Origin: Streptomyces cavernicola
GTDB taxonomy: Bacteria > Actinomycetota > Actinomycetes > Streptomycetales > Streptomycetaceae
Direction: 5' to 3'
Assembly (NCBI RefSeq): GCF_029968035.1
Contig: NZ_JASCIQ010000036.1
Coordinates: forward strand, 26,876 to 90,875
DNA: 64,000 nt
A program made the position numbers and the translations under genes. The notes below the pieces were generated by a model. That model did not search any database. It saw only the letters and a program-made list of their open reading frames with translations, and was not told the DNA's origin. Below, one piece after another: positions 1 to 8,887 of the stretch. Positions within the stretch are counted from its first letter, which is position 1. Every line of letters starts with the position of its first letter.

Positions 1-3000
1 GTGCGGACGAAGACGAACGCGGCCTTCACCGCCTCCACCGGCAGGCCGTGCTGCTCGGCCCAGGCGAGCCGGTAGATGGCCAGCTGCAGCGGGTCGGCTG
101 CGCCGCCGTGGCCGGTCTTCCAGTCGACGATCTCGTACGCGGTGGCGGCGCCGTCGCCGGGGCCCGAGCCGTCCGCGCGGTACACGGCGTCGATCCGGCC
201 CCTGATCACCCGCCCGGCGATGGCCAGCTGGAAGGGCGCCTCCACGCAGTACGGCGTGCGGTAGGCGTACGGGGTGTGCTCGAAGGCCTCCTTGAGGGTC
301 TCCAGGTCGCGCTCGTCGGCGATCTCGGCGTCGGCGCCCGGCAGCTCGTCGGGGTCGAGCATGGGCAGTTCGAGGGCCTCGAAGCGGGACTCGATCCAGG
401 CGTGGAACCGGGTGCCCCTACGGGCCGCGGGCTGCGGCGGGCGGGGCATCGGGCGGGCCAGCTCCTGCGCGAAACCGTCCGGGTCGGCGGCCATCCGCAT
501 CACCTCGGACGCGGTGAGCGAGAGCGGCACGGGCACGTCCCGCACGGCTGCACGCGCGCGTTGCAGCTCCGCCGTCAGGGACTCCAGATCCTTGTCCCAG
601 GAGGCGACGGTGCGGTGCTCCTCGGGCGTGAGCCGAGGAGCGGGCGCCCGGCGTCGGCGACCTGGGCGCGCGTGCGGGGCGTTCTGAGCGGGCTGAGCGG
701 GCCCTTCGGGCAGCGCGGGTTCCGGGTGCTGGTGGGGGATCTCCGGGCGGGTGCGCGTCCAGGTGTCCCAGGCGTCCGGCGCGGTCGACTCCGCCTCGGG
801 GTGGACCGACTCCGGCACCTCCAGGGGGAGTTCCTCGTACGGGTCCCCCGGGCCGTCGTCGTACGGATCCCCGGAGCCGTCCGCGTACGGGTCGCCGTAC
901 GGGTCGTCCTCGTCCGGCGGCGGGGGCCACTCCGGGTCGTAGGCGTCCTCGTAGGCGTCGGCATCTGGGGCGGGGTCGGCCGGCTGTGCCGTCAGGGAGT
1001 CCAGGTGGGCCAGGACGGTCTCGGCGGCCGCGCGGCGGCGGGCCGTCGCGGCGGCGTCCAGGGGCAGCGGCCAGGCGACGTCGGCCGTCTCCTCGCGCAG
1101 GGCGGGGTTCTCCTCCTCGGGCTCGGGCTCGTCCGCCCAGGCCTCGATCTCGCCGTTGCCCGCGGCGCAGTGGTCGTGCAGGGCGAGGAGGAAGTCGGAG
1201 GGGCCGCGCGGCCGCTTCTGGGCGGGGCCCCACCAGTGGCCGGAACCGAGCAGGAGGGTGCGGGGGCGGGTGAACGTCACGTACCCGAGGCGGAGTTCCT
1301 CGGTCCGCTGGTGTTCCTTCATCTCCTCGTGGAAGGCCTTGAGACCCTTGCTGTCCCAGGCCTCGACGTCGGGCAGCGTCGCCGCGTCACCGCGCAGCTC
1401 GTGCGGCAGCACCTTGGAGCGGGCGGTCCACTTCTCCCGGCCCTGGGCGGACGGGAACGTTCCGGTGACGAGTCCCGGCACCGCGACGACGTCCCACTCC
1501 AGGCCCTTCGACTTGTGCGCGGTGAGCACCTTGACGGTGTTCTCGCCGCCGGGCAGCGCGTTGTCCAGGCCCTTCTCGTACTGCTCGGCCGTGCGCAGGA
1601 AGCCGAGGAAGGCGAGCAGGGAAGCGGACGGGTCGTTCGCCGCGAAGGAGGCGGCGACGTCGAGGAAGTTGGCGAGGGTCTCGCGGCGGCGGGCGGCGAG
1701 GGCGTGCGGGGAGGCGGACAACTCGACGTCGAGCCCGGTGGTGGCGAGGACGCGGTGCAGTACGTCCATGAGCGGGTCGGCGAGGGAGCGGCGCAGGTCG
1801 CGCAGCTCGGCGGCGAGGCGGGCGAAGCGCACGCGCGCGTCGGCGGAGAACGGCAGCCGGTCCTGCGGGCCGTCCGCTTCGAGGAACGTGTCGAGCGCGT
1901 CCGCGAGGGAGATCACCTCGGCCGGGTCGACGCCTTCGACGGCCTCCGCGAGGCGCCGGTCGGGGTCGGCGGAATCGTCCTCCACGCGCGCGTGCTGCAC
2001 GAGGAGGCGGGCTCTGCGGCCGAGCAGCGCCAGGTCCCGGGGGCCGATGCGCCAGCGCGGGCCGGTGAGCAGGCGCACGAGCGCGGCGTTGGCACCCGGG
2101 TCCTGCAGCACCTCGCAGACGGCGACGAGATCAGCCACCTCGGGCAGGTGCAGGAGGCCGGAGAGGCCGACGACCTCGACGGGGATGTCACGGGCCACGA
2201 GCGCGCCCTGGATCTGCGCGAAGTCGTTCGCTGTACGGCAGAGCACCGCGATGTCGCCGGGCTCCTTGTCGGTGGCCACAAGGTGCGCGATGGAGTCGGC
2301 GAGCCACTCGATCTCCTCGGCGTGGGTGCGAAGGAGCGCGCAGCGCACCGAGCCCGCGCCCACGGCGTCCGGCGCCGGGCGGAGCGCCTCCACGCCCGCG
2401 TGCAGGGCGCGCAGCGGGGCCGCCATGCCGTTGGCGAGGTCGAGGAGACGGCCGCCGCTGCGGCGGTTCTCGCTCAGGGAGTAGCGCGTGGCGGGGCGGC
2501 CGTCGGCGTGCGCGAAGTGCTCGGGGAAGTCGTCGAGGTTGGCGACGGAGGCGCCGCGCCAGCCGTAGATCGCCTGGCAGGGGTCGCCGACGGCCGTCAC
2601 CGCGTGCCCCGTGCCGGCGCCGAACAGGCCGGAGAGCAGGATGCGTTGGGCCACGGACGTGTCCTGGTACTCGTCGAGCAGGACGACGCGGAACTCGTCG
2701 CGCAGGATGCGGCCGACCTCGGGGCGGGTGTCCGCGAGGGTGGCGGACAGGGCGATCTGGTCGCCGAAGTCCAGGAGGTCCCCGGAGCGCTTCGCCGCGC
2801 GGTACCGCTCGACGAGCTCGGTGAGCTCCTGGCGCGCGGTGGCGGTCTCGGGGACCTTGCGCAGGTCGGCGTTGGAGAGCTTCACGCCGTCGAGCGCGCG
2901 CAGCAGCTCGGTGTCGTACGACCGCAGCCGGGACGGTCGTACGAGGTGCTCGGCGAGCTCGGCGTCGAGGGCGAGGAGGTCGCTGACGAGGTCGGGGAAG

Positions 3001-3485
3001 GACCGGGTGAGTGCCGGATAGGGGCCGGGGGCGTCGCGCAGCACGCGCGCGGCGAGCTGGAAGCGGGTGGCGTCGGCGAGCAGCCGCACGCTGGGCTCCA
3101 GGCCGATACGCAGGCCGTGGTCGGTGAGCAGCCGCCCGGCGAACGCGTGGTACGTGGAGATCACCGGCTCGCCCGGTGGGTCGTCAGGGTCGATCGTGTC
3201 CGGGTCGGTCACTCCGGCCTTGATGAGCGCGGTGCGCACGCGCTCGGCGAGCTCGCCCGCCGCTTTGTTCGTGAACGTGAGGCCGAGGACCTGCTCGGGG
3301 GCGACCTGGCCGGTGCCGACCAGCCAGACCACGCGGGCCGCCATCACCGTCGTCTTGCCGGAGCCGGCTCCGGCAACGATCACCTGCGGGGCGGGCGGCG
3401 CCACGATGCAGGCCGTCTGCTCCGGAGTGAAGGGGATGCCGAGGAGCTCCTTGAGCTGCTCGGGATCGGTGATACGCGAGGACAC
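1..3485 (-). CDS. adnB: AdnB-like UvrD/RecB helicase-nuclease subunit, 3' end cut off by window edge
   Basis: Subunit of a two-motor helicase-nuclease that resects double-strand DNA ends for recombination. The visible part is about 1160 codons from GTG at 3485 (MSSRITDPEQ). It has a Walker A motif GAGSGKT at about residues 39-45, the UvrD-type Walker B LLDEYQDT near 268, and the motif ENRRSGG. A long acidic linker rich in D-P-Y repeats follows, then a RecB-type PD-(D/E)XK nuclease motif VDWKTG near 1120 with a following QLAIYRLAW helix. The C-terminus lies outside the window. It is downstream of the AdnA-like gene on the same strand, the same order as the M. tuberculosis adnA-adnB pair, but separated from it by a lipoprotein gene. 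The start has only a weak ribosome binding site. RecB-family function is secure; AdnB naming is by order and domain plan. Confidence 0.88.
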   Translation of the reverse strand, partial: MSSRITDPEQLKELLGIPFTPEQTACIVAPPAPQVIVAGAGSGKTTVMAARVVWLVGTGQVAPEQVLGLTFTNKAAGELAERVRTALIKAGVTDPDTIDPDDPPGEPVISTYHAFAGRLLTDHGLRIGLEPSVRLLADATRFQLAARVLRDAPGPYPALTRSFPDLVSDLLALDAELAEHLVRPSRLRSYDTELLRALDGVKLSNADLRKVPETATARQELTELVERYRAAKRSGDLLDFGDQIALSATLADTRPEVGRILRDEFRVVLLDEYQDTSVAQRILLSGLFGAGTGHAVTAVGDPCQAIYGWRGASVANLDDFPEHFAHADGRPATRYSLSENRRSGGRLLDLANGMAAPLRALHAGVEALRPAPDAVGAGSVRCALLRTHAEEIEWLADSIAHLVATDKEPGDIAVLCRTANDFAQIQGALVARDIPVEVVGLSGLLHLPEVADLVAVCEVLQDPGANAALVRLLTGPRWRIGPRDLALLGRRARLLVQHARVEDDSADPDRRLAEAVEGVDPAEVISLADALDTFLEADGPQDRLPFSADARVRFARLAAELRDLRRSLADPLMDVLHRVLATTGLDVELSASPHALAARRRETLANFLDVAASFAANDPSASLLAFLGFLRTAEQYEKGLDNALPGGENTVKVLTAHKSKGLEWDVVAVPGLVTGTFPSAQGREKWTARSKVLPHELRGDAATLPDVEAWDSKGLKAFHEEMKEHQRTEELRLGYVTFTRPRTLLLGSGHWWGPAQKRPRGPSDFLLALHDHCAAGNGEIEAWADEPEPEEENPALREETADVAWPLPLDAAATARRRAAAETVLAHLDSLTAQPADPAPDADAYEDAYDPEWPPPPDEDDPYGDPYADGSGDPYDDGPGDPYEELPLEVPESVHPEAESTAPDAWDTWTRTRPEIPHQHPEPALPEGPAQPAQNAPHARPGRRRRAPAPRLTPEEHRTVASWDKDLESLTAELQRARAAVRDVPVPLSLTASEVMRMAADPDGFAQELARPMPRPPQPAARRGTRFHAWIESRFEALELPMLDPDELPGADAEIADERDLETLKEAFEHTPYAYRTPYCVEAPFQLAIAGRVIRGRIDAVYRADGSGPGDGAATAYEIVDWKTGHGGAADPLQLAIYRLAWAEQHGLPVEAVKAAFVFVR

Positions 3486-3578
3486 CCCAGGAAGGCTAAC
3501 GGCGGCCACTGACAACCCGGGCATCCCGGGAGTCGGCGGCCGCCGTCGGAGTGCGCGCCGAGAGGGCGCGCCAAGGGG

Positions 3579-4277
3579 TCAGGAACCGGCGATGAGGTCC
3601 TGCATGTCGGCGATCTCGGACGCCGGCGGGGCCTCGACCTCGATCTTCTCGTTGTAGCCGCTGAAGTTCATGGTGTTGGGCTCGTCACCGCCCTTCGTGA
3701 CGGCGCGCAGGAAGAACGGCTCGCCCTCGGCCGCGACGTAGAAGGTGACGGTCTCGCCGCCGGACTTCTTCTTGGTGAGGGTGACCGCCTTCGTGCCGTC
3801 GACCTCGGAGTCCTCGCCGCGCTTGACGCCGTCGAGGTCGCCCTCCTTGAAGAGGGACTTGAGGTCGCACATGTCGTCGCTCTGGCCGGAGGGCACCTTC
3901 ACCCAGCGGTCGCCGACCTTCTGGGCGGTGGCCTCGTCGCCGAGGGTGCCCTTCCAGTAGGCGGCGTCGCCCTTCATGTAGCTGGTCTTGTCGACGACGC
4001 GGATGTCGACCCGGCCCATGTCGGCGGACTTCATCTCGCCGTTGCACGAGCCGCCCTTGGCGATCTCGAACTCGATCGAGGTGGGCTTGCCGCTCTGCTT
4101 GCCCTCGGCCGAGAGTTTCACGGAGTCGACGGCGCTGGTCGCCTTGGACGCCTTGTCGGCGATCTTGTCGGCGCTCATGCCCTCGTAGGGGTCCTTGTCG
4201 CCGAAGCAGCCGGTGACGCCGACGAGTGCGGCCGCGCAGGCCACTGCCGTCGCCAGGACCTTCCGATTGGCTGCCAT
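3579..4277 (-). CDS. Secreted lipoprotein, LppX/LprG-like fold suspected
   Basis: Predicted lipoprotein of 232 aa. The N-terminus has a basic residue pair, a hydrophobic stretch and the lipobox VTGC (residues 21-24), so the mature protein would start with a lipidated Cys24 outside the membrane. The rest is a soluble domain with alternating strands, including the pattern DRWVKVPSGQ, seen in actinobacterial lipoproteins that resemble the LolA/LppX half-barrel. A second protein of the same general design lies at 46004-46789 and shares a KYVKVPEG/RWVKVPSG-type strand. It sits between the two helicase-nuclease genes on the same strand, 93 bp upstream of the adnB-like start, so it may be co-transcribed with them although no functional link is evident. 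Ligand and role unknown. Confidence 0.8.
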   Translation of the reverse strand: MAANRKVLATAVACAAALVGVTGCFGDKDPYEGMSADKIADKASKATSAVDSVKLSAEGKQSGKPTSIEFEIAKGGSCNGEMKSADMGRVDIRVVDKTSYMKGDAAYWKGTLGDEATAQKVGDRWVKVPSGQSDDMCDLKSLFKEGDLDGVKRGEDSEVDGTKAVTLTKKKSGGETVTFYVAAEGEPFFLRAVTKGGDEPNTMNFSGYNEKIEVEAPPASEIADMQDLIAGS

Positions 4278-4421
4278 GTGTATGTCCCCTCCTGGGTACC
4301 GATGTCGCGTTACGGTTTACGTGGACTTTACGTCGGCGATGAGTGGCGCCCTGTCACTCCCAGCGTGGGATGGATCACGCCCGGCGACGTCCGCGACCCG
4401 CCCGAGCGGTGGCGAAAACCC

Positions 4422-7400
4422 TCACTCCACCACGTGCCGCCCCTCGGCCCGCGCGCTGCACGAGGCCCGGAACGAGCAGTGCGTGCAGTGCTGGCCGGTG
4501 CTCGGTGAGAACCGCTCGTCGAGGACCTTGCCGGCCGCGGTGGCCAGCAGGTCGCCCACCCACTGGCCGGTCAGACCGTCCTGGGTCTGCACCTTGGGGA
4601 GGGCGTCGCCGCCGTCCTTCTTGGCGGCGGGCTGGCGCAGCTGCACCAGTTCCGCGCCGCCCGGCTCGGGCCTGTGCCCGTCGAAGACGTCGTCGACGGC
4701 GCCTTCGCGCACCGCCAGCTGGTAGACGGCGAGTTGGGGATGGCGGTCCACCTCGGCCGCCGTCGGCGCCTGTTTTCCCGTCTTGAAATCGACCACATAG
4801 GCGCGTCCGTCGGCGTCCGCCTCCACCCGGTCCATGGAGCCGCGGATCCGCACCTCGTAGGAGCCCGCTTCCAGCGTCACGTCGAAATCGTGCTCAGTGG
4901 CGACCGGTGTACGGCCGGGGCGCGTGCCGTTGGTGTCGACGTGCCAGCGCAGGAAGCGTTCGAGCGCCACGCGCGCGTGCTCCTTCTCCTGGGCCGACTT
5001 CCAGGGGGCGTCGAAGGCGAGGGCGTCCCACACCGAGTCGAGCCGCTCCATCAGCACCGAGAGGTCGGCCGGTGTGCGCCCGGAGGCGACCTCGTCGGCC
5101 AGTACGTGCACGACGTTGCCGAAGCCCTGCGCGGCCGTCGAGGGGGCGTCGGCCTTCACCTCGCGGCCCAGGAACCACTGCAGGGAGCAGGTGTTGGCGA
5201 GCTGGTCGAGGGCGCTGCCGGAGAGGGTCACCGGCTGGTCGCGGTCGCGCAGCGGCACCGCGCTGTGCGTGGGGTCGTACATGCCCCACCAGCGGGACGG
5301 GTGCGCGGTCGGCACGAGCGCCCTGCCGTCCTCGTCGCGCAGCGCGGCGAGCCGGGCCAGGCGTTCGGCGGCGGCCTCGCGCAGGGTGTCCGAGACGCGC
5401 GGGTCGACGGTCGTGGCGCGCAGTTCGGCGACGAGCGCGGCGACGGACAGCGGTCGGCGCGGGCGGCCCGTGACGTTCTGCGGCTCGACGCCGAGCTCGG
5501 TCAGGAAGCGGGAGGGCTGGTCGCCGTCGTCCGCCGCCGACTTCACCGCGGTGACGACGAGCCGCTCGCACGCGCGCGTGGCGGCGACGTAGTACAGGCG
5601 GCGCTCCTCCGCCAACAGGGCGCCGGGCGTGAGCGGTTCGGCGAGACCGTCGCGGCCGATGCGGTCCGCCTCCAGGAGGGAGCCGCGGCGGCGCAGATCG
5701 GGCCACAGCCCCTCCTGCACGCCCGCTACGACCACGAGGCGCCACTGCAGCCCCTTGGAGCGGTGCGCGGTCATCAGGCGTACGGCGTCGGGGCGCACCG
5801 CCCGCCTGGCGAGGGTGTCGGCGGCGATGTCCTGCGCCTCGACCTCGCCGAGGAAGTTCAGCGCGCCGCGTCCGCCGCTGCGCTCCTCGGCGCGGGCCGC
5901 GGTCGCGAACAGGGCGCAGACGGCGTCCAGATCGCGGTCGGCGTTGCGGCCCGCCGCGCCACCGCGCCGCGCGGTGCGCTCCAGGCGGGTCGGCCAGGGC
6001 GTGCCGTTCCACAGCTCCCAGAGGGCCTCCTCCGCGGTGCCGCCGCCGGTGAGCAGCAGCCGGGTGCGCCGCAGCAGCTCGCCGAGGCGGCGGGCCCCGC
6101 TCGCGTACGCCGGGTCGTGCGCGACGAGCCGCTCCGGCTCGGCCAGGGCGCGGGCGAGGAGGAGGTCCGACGGGGGCGGTACGCGATTTCCGGCGGCCCG
6201 CTCCTCGTCCCGCAGCGCCCGGCCGAGGCGCCGCAGATCGGCGGCGTCGGTGCTGCCGAGGGGCGAGGAGAGCAGGGCGAGGGCGCGCTCGGTGCTGAGC
6301 CAGGGGGCGGTGCGGGTTTCCGGCCGCCCCTCTGTGGCGCTGGTTTCCGGCCGCCCCTCTGTGGCGCTGGTTTCCGGCCGCCCCTCTGTGGCGCTGGTTT
6401 CCGGCTCCCCCTCTGTGGCGCTGGTTTCCGGCTCCCCCTCTGTAGTGCCGATTTCCGGCTCAACATCAGTGCTGGTTTCCGGCTCCGCACCAGTGCCGGT
6501 TTCCGGGGCAACACCAGTGCCGGTTTTCGGGTCAACGCCAGTGCCGGCCTCCGGCTCAACACCAGTGCCGGTTTCCAGCTCAGCGTCCAGCGTCTCCGTG
6601 GCCGCCTCCGCCGCAGCCCGCAGGGCCTCCAGGAGGGGGGCCACCGCGGGCTCCTCGCGCAGCGCCACGTCGTTGCCGTCGACCTCCACCGGGACGCCCG
6701 CCGACGTGAGGGCGCGGCGGACCGCGGGGATGCGGATTCCGGCGCGTACGAGCACCGCCATGTCGGACCAGGCGACGCCGTCCTCCAGGTTGGCCCGGCG
6801 CAGGATGTCGGCGACGTTCTCCAGCTCCGCGCCGGGCGTCGGGTACGTGAACGCCTCCACGCGGCCGCCCTCGTCCACGGAGCGCAGCGCGCGGTGGCGG
6901 CGTGCCTGCTCGGCGGGCAGGCGCGGCAGCGGCATCCGCTGGGTGATCCGGCGCGTGGCGTCCAGGAGGGCGGCGCCGGAGCGGCGCGACGTCGTGAGCA
7001 CCTCGACGGGCGCCGGGCCTCCGTCGGCCCGCCGGAAGGCGTCGGGGAAGTCGAGGATGCCGTTCACGTCGGCGCCGCGGAACGCGTAGATCGACTGGTC
7101 CGGGTCGCCGAACGCGACCAGGGTGCGGCCCTTGCCGGCCAGCGCCTGGAGGAGCCGTACCTGCGCGGGGTCGGTGTCCTGGAACTCGTCCACGAACACC
7201 GCGTCGTAGCGCGCGGCCAGCTGGTCGGCGACGTCGTCCTGGCGGGCGAGCAGCACCGCGCGGTGCACGAGTTCGGCGTAGTCGAGGACGCCCTGCGCGT
7301 CCAGGACGTCCAGGTACTCGGCGAGGAACGCGGCCGCGGCGCCCCAGTCGGGCCGGCCGGTGCGGCGGGCGAAGTCGCCGAGGGCGGACGGGCCGAGGCC

Positions 7401-7988
7401 GAGCTCGCGGCTGCGCGCGAGGACCGCGCGCACCTCGTCGGCGAAGCCGCGCGTCGTCAGGCAGGCGCGCAGTTCGTCGGGCCACCGCACGCGCGCGCGG
7501 CCGCTGTTCTCGAGGTCGATCTCGCCCTCGAGGAGCTCGCGTACGACGACGTCCTGCTCGGGGCCGGAGAGGAGCCGCAGCGGCTCGACGAACAGCTCGG
7601 CGTCCTGGTGGGCGCGGACCAGGGCGTAGCAGAACGAGTGGAACGTGGTGGCGCGCGGCGCGGAGACACCACCGATGCGCAGCGCCATCCGGTCGCGCAG
7701 CTCCACCGCCGCCTTGCGGCTGAAGGTGAGCACCAGGATGCGCTCGGGATCGGTGCCCTTGTCGATCCGGGCCGCGACCGCCTCCACAAGAGTGGTGGAT
7801 TTTCCGGTGCCCGGACCGGCGAGCACGAGCAGCGGACCGCCCGCGTGGTCAACCACCGCGCGCTGCGCTGCGTCAAGACCAGGGGGATCCACTCGGGCCG
7901 GCGGAGTACGCACCAGTCGGTACGCACGGGTGCCCCCCTGGCGCACGGATGCGTCGGGAGCGCGCCGGTCGGAAGTAGAGGAGCTCAC
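4422..7988 (-). CDS. adnA: AdnA-like helicase-nuclease subunit with Fe-S cluster motif
   Basis: Partner subunit of the AdnB-like protein in DNA end resection, 1188 aa from GTG 7988. A longer reading frame continues upstream, but its N-terminus is low-complexity and the GTG is preceded by an AGGA site. Walker A GPGTGKS is at residues 58-64, the Walker B type VFVDEFQDTD follows, and the helicase motifs continue to QWRLVVVAG and YYVAATRA. The C-terminal nuclease has VVDFKTGK and QLAVYQLA. One cysteine near residue 932 (NTCSLQWF) and three at about 1168, 1171 and 1177 (HCTHCSFRASC) form the C-xn-C-x2-C-x5-C arrangement that binds a 4Fe-4S cluster in AddB/Cas4-type nucleases. A tandem-repeat insert occupies about residues 473-558. 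The order adnA then adnB matches mycobacteria. Confidence 0.9.
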   Translation of the reverse strand: MSSSTSDRRAPDASVRQGGTRAYRLVRTPPARVDPPGLDAAQRAVVDHAGGPLLVLAGPGTGKSTTLVEAVAARIDKGTDPERILVLTFSRKAAVELRDRMALRIGGVSAPRATTFHSFCYALVRAHQDAELFVEPLRLLSGPEQDVVVRELLEGEIDLENSGRARVRWPDELRACLTTRGFADEVRAVLARSRELGLGPSALGDFARRTGRPDWGAAAAFLAEYLDVLDAQGVLDYAELVHRAVLLARQDDVADQLAARYDAVFVDEFQDTDPAQVRLLQALAGKGRTLVAFGDPDQSIYAFRGADVNGILDFPDAFRRADGGPAPVEVLTTSRRSGAALLDATRRITQRMPLPRLPAEQARRHRALRSVDEGGRVEAFTYPTPGAELENVADILRRANLEDGVAWSDMAVLVRAGIRIPAVRRALTSAGVPVEVDGNDVALREEPAVAPLLEALRAAAEAATETLDAELETGTGVEPEAGTGVDPKTGTGVAPETGTGAEPETSTDVEPEIGTTEGEPETSATEGEPETSATEGRPETSATEGRPETSATEGRPETRTAPWLSTERALALLSSPLGSTDAADLRRLGRALRDEERAAGNRVPPPSDLLLARALAEPERLVAHDPAYASGARRLGELLRRTRLLLTGGGTAEEALWELWNGTPWPTRLERTARRGGAAGRNADRDLDAVCALFATAARAEERSGGRGALNFLGEVEAQDIAADTLARRAVRPDAVRLMTAHRSKGLQWRLVVVAGVQEGLWPDLRRRGSLLEADRIGRDGLAEPLTPGALLAEERRLYYVAATRACERLVVTAVKSAADDGDQPSRFLTELGVEPQNVTGRPRRPLSVAALVAELRATTVDPRVSDTLREAAAERLARLAALRDEDGRALVPTAHPSRWWGMYDPTHSAVPLRDRDQPVTLSGSALDQLANTCSLQWFLGREVKADAPSTAAQGFGNVVHVLADEVASGRTPADLSVLMERLDSVWDALAFDAPWKSAQEKEHARVALERFLRWHVDTNGTRPGRTPVATEHDFDVTLEAGSYEVRIRGSMDRVEADADGRAYVVDFKTGKQAPTAAEVDRHPQLAVYQLAVREGAVDDVFDGHRPEPGGAELVQLRQPAAKKDGGDALPKVQTQDGLTGQWVGDLLATAAGKVLDERFSPSTGQHCTHCSFRASCSARAEGRHVVE
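6317..6571 (-). repeat. In-frame tandem repeat inside adnA (5 x 27 bp then 5 x 24 bp)
   Basis: Five 27-bp units begin at 6317, 6344, 6371, 6398 and 6425, and encode the nonapeptide ETSATEGRP or ETSATEGEP and a diverged version. Five 24-bp units begin at 6452, 6476, 6500, 6524 and 6548 and encode octapeptides of the form ETGTGVEP. Three neighbouring 27-mers are nearly identical at the DNA level, which points to recent expansion. The units keep the reading frame and fall between the first helicase half and the later motor motifs, so they form an acidic, disordered insert. Units have no spacers, so this is not a CRISPR. Confidence 0.95.
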
Positions 7989-8354
7989 GTGGATCGCCGG
8001 TCCTGGTGGGTGTGCTGGGTGGAGAGGGGGCCGTGGGCCCCGGTGGTCGTGCTGCCGCCGTGCCGCGCGAGCGGCGGCGGCGACGGTTTCGGCTGCCGCC
8101 GCAGGACTGCCGTGACCGCCGCGCTCGGCATGACCGCCGCGCTCGACGCTACGCCAGTCGCCGCCCCGGACGCGCCGCTTCCCCGGCTTCGTCCTCGTCA
8201 CATCCGCCACACGCAGGGCACGCAGCGCGTACGGGGCGCACAGCGCGTACGGCCGCGTCGCCCGTACGGTCCACCGGGCGCCCGCGTCTGCCGGGCATGC
8301 CGGAAGCTGTCCCTTGTGAGACCGCGCTCAGCCGTGCCTGCCGCGAGACCGCGC
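7989..8354. other. Gap of 366 bp without a supportable gene
   Basis: Lies between the adnA-like start and the end of the alkyltransferase-like gene, both on the minus strand. It is very GC-rich with many short repeats of GTACGG and GCGTAC. The frames that stay open here read as low-complexity Arg/Pro/Ala protein with no recognisable domain. It probably holds the adnA promoter and 5' leader. The 18-base direct repeat starting at 8318 extends into the neighbouring gene. Confidence 0.6.
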
Positions 8355-8362
8355 TCAGCCGT
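8318..8362. repeat. 18-bp direct repeat, 27-bp period
   Basis: The string GAGACCGCGCTCAGCCGT occurs at 8318-8335 and again at 8345-8362. The second copy runs into the last codons of the alkyltransferase-like gene, so the extreme C-terminus of that protein lies at a small duplication. Confidence 0.85.
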
Positions 8363-8687
8363 CTCCGCCGTCCCAGCGCGCCCGCCGCATGTCGAGGCGC
8401 TGCTCACCGGCGCCCGTCGTGCGCAGCGGGGTGGACTCGACGCGGTACCGCTCCAGGGCGCGGCGCTCGTGACCCGGCAGCAGACGGCCGTCGGCGCGCA
8501 CCACGCGCCACCAGGGCACCGCCCCGCCGTACAGCGCCATCACGCGGCCCACCTGGCGCGGGCCACCCTCACCGAGCCACTCCGCGACGTCCCCGTACGT
8601 CATGACGCGGCCGGGCGGGATGTGCTCCGCGACCTGGAGCACCCGCTCCGCGTAGTCCGGAAGCTCCGGCAGGCTCTGCTCGCTCAT
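8355..8687 (-). CDS. Alkyltransferase-like protein (ATL), DNA damage recognition
   Basis: Small MGMT-fold protein of 110 aa from ATG 8687 (MSEQSLPELPDYAERV). The family recognises O6-alkylguanine and hands the lesion to nucleotide excision repair. The DNA-binding core is present (IPPGRVMTYGDVAEWLG, then GGPRQVGRVMALYGGAVP). The active-site PCHR of true O6-alkylguanine transferases reads PWWR here, with Trp59 in the place of the acceptor cysteine, so it cannot act as a suicide methyltransferase. That substitution defines ATL proteins. It sits upstream of the adnA/adnB-like genes on the same strand, within 370 bp, giving a DNA-repair neighbourhood like M. tuberculosis Rv3204 next to adnAB. An upstream-extended frame was rejected because it lacks any conserved residues. 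Confidence 0.9.
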   Translation of the reverse strand: MSEQSLPELPDYAERVLQVAEHIPPGRVMTYGDVAEWLGEGGPRQVGRVMALYGGAVPWWRVVRADGRLLPGHERRALERYRVESTPLRTTGAGEQRLDMRRARWDGGDG

Positions 8688-8887
8688 CCGGCCCATCCTG
8701 CCGCACCCCACCGACAGTCCGGTCGGGAGCGGCACCATGGTTCTGTGAACCCCGGGTGTGCGTATCAGGGACACAGTCCGACCACGGAATGCACCCTGAT
8801 GCCCCCCGTTGTCGGTCGGTCGTGCCACCATCGTCCGGGCGGTGACCGGTGATACGCGAGCACAACGAGACGGAGAAGGATCAGGGA

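Noticed and set aside
48..3512. Very long plus-strand open frame opposite the adnB-like gene
   Set aside because: Arg/Gly/Val-rich translation without domains; the opposite strand encodes a clear helicase-nuclease. It is a shadow frame caused by high GC.
6317..6571. Regular repeats as a CRISPR array
   Set aside because: Units are directly tandem with no spacers, keep the reading frame and lie inside a gene.
4674..8852. 1392-codon plus-strand open frame
   Set aside because: Antisense to the adnA-like and ATL genes, low complexity, includes a reverse reading of the tandem repeats.
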